Assembly (NCBI RefSeq): GCF_000004075.3
Contig: NC_026661.2
Coordinates: 4,588,001 to 4,652,000 of the forward strand
Direction: 5' to 3'
From: Cucumis sativus
Lineage: Eukaryota > Streptophyta > Magnoliopsida > Cucurbitales > Cucurbitaceae
DNA: 64,000 nt
The notes under the pieces were generated by a model. The model saw only the letters and a program-made list of their open reading frames with translations. It made no database searches and was not told the DNA's origin. The first letter of the stretch is position 1, and each line of letters begins with the position of its first letter. This document shows, piece by piece, positions 57,891-64,000 of the stretch. A program made the position numbers and the translations under genes.

Positions 57891-60580
57891 ATTAGGTTTT
57901 CTTAAAAAAAATTGCTTTTTATTCAAATATATATTTATATCCCAATTTTTATTCTTTTGAGTAATATAAATTAAGATTATAAACTTTTATTCAAATATAT
58001 ACAAAATATATATATTTTTTAGGAGTCTTTTAATATTTATTCAAATTTTGTTTGTATAGATTTCATCGTTAAATAAAAATCGATGAAAAAAAGAAGGAAA
58101 AGACGATGAAAAGAAATGTTAAATAAAAAATTATTAGCTTTCACAACTTTTTCATTTTGTTAGATCGAACGCAAATTCATTTTGATTACGACCAAAACTT
58201 GAATTTTAAATTTTGAAATGCATAATTATATCGAGTAAGTATAAAAATGCTTAAAAGTACAATAAAAATGGTGTCATTTTTACACAATTCAATAATCACA
58301 CTTACGACTTCGATCCAATTCTCTATTACTTCAATTTAAATTTGCGTTTAGGTCGTAGACTTATTATATTTTGTTCGATGATTCTCGATCAACAACTCGT
58401 TATTTTGCTAACTTATTAACAAAATATTGTTTGTTAGCGCTATTGGTGATTTTTTTTTTATCAACATTAATTTTAGATATAGGTTTTAAAGAGAGAAACC
58501 AGGTCGAACTAAGTTTACACGTTAATCAATAATTTTGTATTAGATTAATTTTAAAGTTGAAGTAGTAGTGGATTTTATTGATAACTTAATTCAACTTTGT
58601 GTAATATAATGTATTGATTTTATATTGTTCATATATGTCTCATAAGATATTCCCATTGCCTCACTGTCAAAGATTTCCAAACAAGAGATTACTTGTGTGA
58701 AAGGTTCCTTTCATTACGAGCTAACCCTATTTGATTTCTTTCTAGGGGAATGTATCGTACGAATTAATAAATCATTAATGTGTGGCCATATGATTTTAAC
58801 GTTCATGTTTCTATCTAATCAATTTAAATTTTTATTCCAAGTCAACATGTCAATATTTTAGAGACCAACATCGTTTGTTTTTTCTTTTCTTTCTAGAAGA
58901 AAAACCCCTTACATCAATACTACTTAATACACACAATAGCAATACGTAAAGACAAATTATAATAAACGACAGAAACTGTTGAAGATATTTACAAACTGAT
59001 GATAGATTTCTATCGGTGTTTATCAGTATTAATAATAGACATTGGTAGAAAGTCTATTGGTGCTAGATTTGAAATTTTGTTATATTCGAAATGCGAAAAA
59101 TATCGTTAAGATATCACCTCCAAGATCTGAATTACCTATAGCCAACTTGAAATTATATATGTGTATGTATATAGTTCATGTCACACAAAATAAAAAAGAA
59201 AAAAAAAAATAGTGAAAGTTTTGTCGTGCATTGAAAATATTTATTATCTAATTCAAATATATATCGTTGTGTATTTCATCGATCGTCCAATCATAATTGG
59301 ATATATAGCAGACTCTTCCGACTTCTTTTTTTTAATAAATAACTTACTTTTTTTTATTTATGGATGTGGTATGAGTGAGATGCATAAAGATAAGTACATT
59401 TATATTGCTCTGTATATACACAATGTGAAAGAACGCATACATATATAGACAACTAATTGAGTTCAACCGGCAACTAGTAATTAAGATACATACACATTTA
59501 CAAGTCAAATGTATGAATCTCTATAGTCCATCCTTACATTATAAAGTATTTTATGTGGAGATAGTTGTAGCGAAGGTTTCACCTGAATATTTATCTGTTT
59601 ATTTTAGAAACGTTTGAAGTACTTTTATACAAAGTAGTTATTAGGTGGGATTCAAACAATAAACTTCTTAACTTCTTGTTTACTCTCATAAATCAATTGA
59701 TTTATGTCAAATTTTTTTAGTATAACAACAATAGAAACGAGGGATCAAACTTTCGACCTTTGAGATGAAAGTTGTGCTATACGAACAAACGACAAACTGG
59801 TGAATAAACGTTGTTAGTATTATTATTAGTATAATGAAAGGTGTGAATGGTTGGGCATAATTGCAACAATACAATATTGTCAAAAGAATTTGGAACTAAG
59901 ACATTTTCATCTAAGAACATTATTTTAATGAACCATCAACCCATCAACAAAAATTTCAAAAGCTAGTTGGTGAAGTTGATCTTAAAAAGTCCACAAAACA
60001 ACAAAAAGAAGAGGAAAATAATTGCAAATCAGAACTATCATTTTGTCAGCTAAGAGTGACGAATTTATTAATTTCTTTAATCTCTTTCAAGACTTTCTTT
60101 AATTTGACAGCAAAATCAATTTTTCTCCTGATTCACATATGGCACAAACTCAACCCCGTGAGAAACAGAGAGCAACTGTTCAAAAATCTACAAATTAGCC
60201 ATTGACAGTTGAACAATAAAGGTTGAAAAAAGCCTCTCCATGTCTTTTCCCTTTCTGGGGTTCGACAAATTCAAGCTTTTCGCCATTACTGAGGTGAGAA
60301 GAAACAACTTTATTGCCTCTTTTTTTTTTTGTTTTTGTTGCAATCTCTTGTTTTCCCTTTTTCTGAAAATGGGTTCTTGTTTACTTTAATGGGTTTCTTT
60401 ATAATTGGGTTTAATGGGTGTTTGGAGATTCTCCATTGTTGTAGGACTGTTCATTCTGTTGTAGCTTTTGATGGGAAGTGGAGAACGTTAGGTTGGTGAA
60501 TTTACTTAGGTTATGCCTTTTTCTTGTAGTTCAGAGGATTTGTTTGACAAGTTTTGTTTGAAGAAGAAGAAGCTTTTTGG
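57891..60580. other. Intergenic region upstream of the bHLH gene
   Basis: AT-rich. 59000-59095 holds a TATCAGTGATAGA-family remnant (GATTTCTATCGGTGTTTATC and AATTTTGTTATATTCGAAA). 59725-59815 holds a SINE-like scrap. 60130-60580 is the likely bHLH promoter and leader. A 78-codon frame near 59212-59448 has low complexity and no recognisable similarity. Confidence 0.55.
59725..59815 (-). repeat. Degraded tRNA-derived SINE-like fragment
   Basis: On the minus strand, CGTATAGCACAACTTTCATC is followed by CAAAGGTCGAAAGTTTGATCC, resembling the A-box/B-box head of a tRNA-derived SINE with a B box like GGTTCGATCC. Heavily diverged, with no clear tail. Confidence 0.3.
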
Positions 60581-62188
60581 ATGGAGAAATCTTCTATGGT
60601 GGTTTTTTCTGAGATGGTAAGAGGATTTGATGAACTGAATGAATGCTACTTTAATATATTCTTTCTTAAGAATATACTGTAACCTGTCCACCCAAGCTTT
60701 TGGATGTACTAATTTCATCATAGTATCTATGTATCAGAGTAGGAGTTCCTGTGTTCGAATCCTGTTGTTTTTTTTCCTATTCATATTAGTAATCACTAGT
60801 TGGATTTTCTGCTAATTTGGAATATGTTACGTGTGTGTGTACATACCTTAAATGAACTCGAGTTTTCGGGTTTAGTTTTTGGAAATGTTTGGATTAGGAA
60901 AATGAAATTAGGCATTGATGAAGGTTACTTTTCTTCTTTTTTAGGGAATGGAGGATAATGGCTTTGTCAATCAGTGGCACAAGAGCTCAATGGATGATCT
61001 TGGTTTGCACCCATTAGCAGCTGCTTTTGGGGAGAATTTGCAGCATTCTTATGATCAATCAAATATTGATCAGAAGGCTTCTTTAAACCATTCTCACAAT
61101 GCCATACTTGGGTATATGAAACAGCTCAAGAGTGATGGGTGGAGTTCATACCAAACAACTAATCATTTACCGAACTCACAAGTCGTTGCTTACCCAACTG
61201 TATCTGTTTCGGCTTCTAACTACATGAACCAAATGGATTTCTCTAGGCCAAAAGAGGAGGTTGTGTGTCCTCAGAGTATTAGCAACCTCCCTTCTGATAT
61301 GTTGATTTCTCAGGACTCATTAGCCCATCAAAGCCACACAACCAAGTCGAATCGTGGAACAAGAAGTCCCTCTAGAAACAGTAGAATCCCCCAGGCTCAA
61401 GATCATATTCTTGCAGAGCGGAGACGACGAGAGAAGCTCAGCCAGCGATTTATTGCTTTGTCTGCTATAGTTCCTGGCCTAAAGAAGGTGTACATCATAG
61501 GTTTTTCTCCCTTGCTGTTCTTTTAATTCTAGAGTTCTTTGCATCGAAAGTTGATCCGTTTCAGAAACGGAAAGAAGCTTCTTAACTCTGTTATTTACCT
61601 TGCTGATAGATGGACAAGGCTTCAGTTCTTGGAGATGCCATTAAGTACCTGAAACAACTTCAAGAGAAAGTGAAGATACTAGAGGAACAAACCCGCAGGA
61701 AAGACATTGAGTCCGTGGTATTTGTCAAGAAATCCCATGTTTTCCCTGATGGAAATGACACATCAAAAGAAGAGGATGAGCCACTTCCCGAAATTGAAGC
61801 AAGAATTTGCGACAAAAATGTCCTTATAAGAATACACTGTGAAAAAAAGAAAGATATCATAGAGAAAACAATAGCTGAAATTGAAAATTTGCACCTTACA
61901 ATAGTCAACAGCAGTGTTATGTCATTTGGGAGTCTCGCTCTCGACATAACTATTATCGCACAGGTAATAACCACACGCCATCTACATAACCCACCAAATA
62001 CTTAAATTTCTCGAAATCAAAATTCTAAGCTTAAGAATCACCTACAATCAGTTCATTTGTATCTATTTTACATTTACCCTCATACTGGTTCTTGAAACAT
62101 ATTCATCTTTCTGCAGATGGATAATGAATTCTGTTTAACATTAAAGGACCTAGTGAAGAATTTGCAATCGACTTTGCGCTCGTTTTAA
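60581..62188 (+). CDS. bHLH transcription factor, subgroup IVa (bHLH18/19/20/25 or NAI1 type)
   Basis: Four exons, 60581-60616, 60945-61487, 61610-61963 and 62117-62188, give 334 residues. The bHLH domain (about residues 166-215) has the DNA-contact set His-Glu-Arg in HILAERRRREKLSQRF, predicting G-box (CACGTG) binding as a dimer. Helix 2 begins KMDKASVLGDAIKYLKQLQ, with the basic/helix-1 part and helix 2 split by the exon 2-3 intron as in this subgroup. The C-terminal region (about 250-325) looks like an ACT-like domain. The 12-codon first exon (MEKSSMVVFSEM) ends on a strong donor and joins in phase; without it, translation would begin at the ATG at 60948. Subgroup IVa members act in iron, jasmonate or ER-body regulation; the exact role is not inferable here. 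Confidence 0.9.
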
Positions 62189-62220
62189 CAAGAAGATAGA
62201 AGAATGCATTAAATAAGATC

Positions 62221-62246
62221 AGGAGCAGGAGCAGGAGCAGGAGCAG
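62221..62246. repeat. (AGGAGC)n hexanucleotide in bHLH 3' UTR
   Basis: Four and one third AGGAGC units, 32 bases after the bHLH stop codon and so probably transcribed. Confidence 0.9.
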
Positions 62247-64000
62247 CCCTTGTGCTACAACAAAATAAAATCAACCATAGACAAAACTTATCCCTTTCTA
62301 AAACCATTATGTTTACAGGTCTGTGATGTTTCAACAAATTTGAACCAATAACCTTTCAAGCAAACCAGTTGTGAGATTCACATTTCAGGGTGGGGGTTTT
62401 TCTTTTTCATTTTTGCATGTGAAACCATGTTCTGTTTGTCACCTACCTGTTTTTCATAGCTTGTTTGGAGGGTGTTTTTTTTTTCCATTGAAGATGTTGC
62501 TCTAAAAGCAGCAAAATCTATGGATTCTTCTTCTTGGGTGTAGATGATGAAAAGGGGAAGTTGGTTTTTTTGAGTTTGTTAGTCAGATCAGGCCTTTGTT
62601 GTTCATCTTTCTTCTATTTGTATTTGGTGTTTTAGAGGGCATTCATGGAAATGTATGAGCCTCTTTTTCAGTGAACTTTGGTTTGTAATGTCTCTTGTTT
62701 TGAAGTGATGAAATAGTTTATAAACTTTGCTTCTTTCATTTTGTTACCAAACTACAGTTCTCTCTCTCTCTTCTTAATCACACATTTAGTCTCTTTCAAC
62801 TTCTTTTTTTTCTTTACTATTAGTTTCCTACACATATAATATTAAGTTTATATAATTGACATACACTTAGAGGTTTGATCATCAGACCATAAATCAATAA
62901 TTAAATTCATGTCACAATATACTATGCTATTTTTCTACATTAAATATGTAGTTATTATATACTACAATTGATCACAAATCTTGGCAATCTTTGTTCATTG
63001 GAAGAATGAGAGTCAACTTTGAAATCCTCTACCCTATATTCAGTTTCTTGAGTTATACACTTCCATATTTTAATAACAACAATTAAAAAAAAAAACTTAT
63101 TGTATACAATCATTAAGAAGAGACAGTAAGATTCATTGCTAATTAAAATTTAATTTTTCATATTCCAAGAATCTCACAAAACATTACATTTCATCAAAGA
63201 TTTGCTAAAACTTTGTAATATATTATCTTTAACATTTGATGAATTTAGATGTCTGTCTAATAAAAAAATGTTATTTGATTTTAAACTTTAATAAGAGATT
63301 CAAATATTTTCCTTTAATCCTTACATTTATCTATTAAATGACCCTACCAAATGAATTAACATTAAGTTTGATTCAACATCTCTTTCATTTAATTAAATAA
63401 GTATTTACTTTTATTTTTTATATACACGTTATTAAATTACAAAACACAAATATTTAAGTTCTACATTCAAACACATACATTAATTATTCTAAACATTTTG
63501 AATCCATACATTCAAATCCCAAATAATTAATATTTATATTCATCGAACAATATATACGATTCAAACGGTTCCTAAGATTTAAGCTATAGACAAAAAAACA
63601 AAAACAAAAAATTGAAATAGTTATCAAACAGGTTGATAGAATGATTAACTAATTTAACAATTTCCACTTTTAGGAAATAATTTTCCCACATCGAAGAGAA
63701 TTTAATTGTTAAAGTTCTTCTTATTAAGAAAGCTAAAATTTGCTTGGCACCTGTGGTGTTAGTGGACGTGAGGACCAATTGTTAGTCCACATATTTACCT
63801 ACGTGGTAATGCATGGGTGTGTCTACGGAGGGGAGGCTTAATTTGATTATGCTTATTCGTAGAATTCGACTTTATCAGAGCGGCACCTTTGTGTTACTTC
63901 TAAACGTATGGTGTTGCTATGTTCCAACCCTTTGGTTCATTAGTTGTATTCGGACGCCCTCTTGGTTCCTCACGACCACCCTTTTTCTTCAAGATTAGGA
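62247..64000. other. bHLH 3' flank and right-hand intergenic DNA
   Basis: 62247-62730 is probably the bHLH 3' untranslated region and terminator area. 62730-63660 is AT-rich with no element recognised. From about 63680 to the window end the composition is less AT-rich and open frames appear, for example 63813-63998 on the plus strand. They show no similarity I can name and may belong to a repeat or gene continuing beyond the window. Confidence 0.45.

Noticed and set aside
57632-57926. Three overlapping minus-strand frames of 72-93 codons
   Set aside because: They start without ATG, cross a microsatellite, and lie in the untranslated first exon of the DUF7795-like gene.
60720-60770. tRNA-like or primer-site-like words (TATCAGAG and GTTCGAATCC)
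   Set aside because: No cloverleaf can be formed and no element ends were found; treated as a dispersed-repeat fragment.
63813-63998. 61-codon plus-strand frame at the window end
   Set aside because: Cut by the window edge, no similarity recognised; could belong to a repeat.
1-64000. CRISPR array, bacterial operon, rRNA or intact tRNA gene
   Set aside because: None seen; gene structure is plainly plant nuclear and no regularly spaced repeats or full tRNA cloverleafs were found by eye.

Overview
The window is nuclear DNA of a flowering plant. The intergenic DNA is AT-rich and full of microsatellites and small inverted-repeat elements, and the genes carry many short GT-AG introns. The proteins are of eudicot type. 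Intergenic repeats ending in motifs such as TATCAGTGATAGA and GCAAATATAGCAAAA are ones I associate with Cucurbitaceae, so a cucurbit is my best guess; this is inference, not proof.

Layout. 1-7.4 kb is repeat-rich: an intronless RING-H2 ubiquitin ligase (3066-3917, minus) sits between two inverted copies of a roughly 390-bp repeat, followed by a GATACACTT minisatellite and a Mutator-like element with long inverted termini. 7.4-9.6 kb holds chloroplast glutamyl-tRNA reductase (HEMA, plus). 10.4-13.1 kb is a TBL12/13-type wall O-acetyltransferase (minus). 13.9-20.5 kb is a 20-exon fatty acid amide hydrolase (minus). 20.5-28.6 kb is gene-poor and contains a 505-bp MITE. 28.6-30.0 kb is an intronless PB1-domain protein (plus). 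30-38 kb is mostly non-coding, with a 67-residue CYSTM peptide gene, a partial downstream duplicate of it, and a possible small spliced minus-strand transcription unit. 38.7-40.5 kb is a GTE/BET bromodomain gene (plus). 42.2-49.9 kb is a DNA polymerase V/MYBBP1A-like nucleolar protein (minus). 50.8-54.7 kb is a degenerate DHH/DHHA1-type protein (plus), divergent from Pol V. 55.8-57.4 kb is a DUF7795-like protein (minus). 60.6-62.2 kb is a subgroup IVa bHLH (plus). The rest is intergenic.

The genes are independent housekeeping or regulatory loci, not a pathway cluster. From memory, TBL12, FAAH, the PB1 gene and the DNA Pol V gene are also close neighbours on Arabidopsis chromosome 5 (the At5g64420-64470 area), so the middle of the window looks like a conserved ancestral block. 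I worked out exon boundaries by hand from GT-AG signals and reading-frame continuity. For all multi-exon genes the spliced frame closes; only one junction, in the DUF7795-like gene, is doubtful. No novel multi-gene system was found. The items most worth a second look are the hairpin and uORF at the HEMA 5' end, the possible 48-codon spliced gene near 34.1-34.3 kb, the CYSTM last-exon duplicate with an intact acceptor, the DHH-like protein lacking catalytic residues with its ATGA-coupled uORF, and the inverted repeats framing the RING gene.
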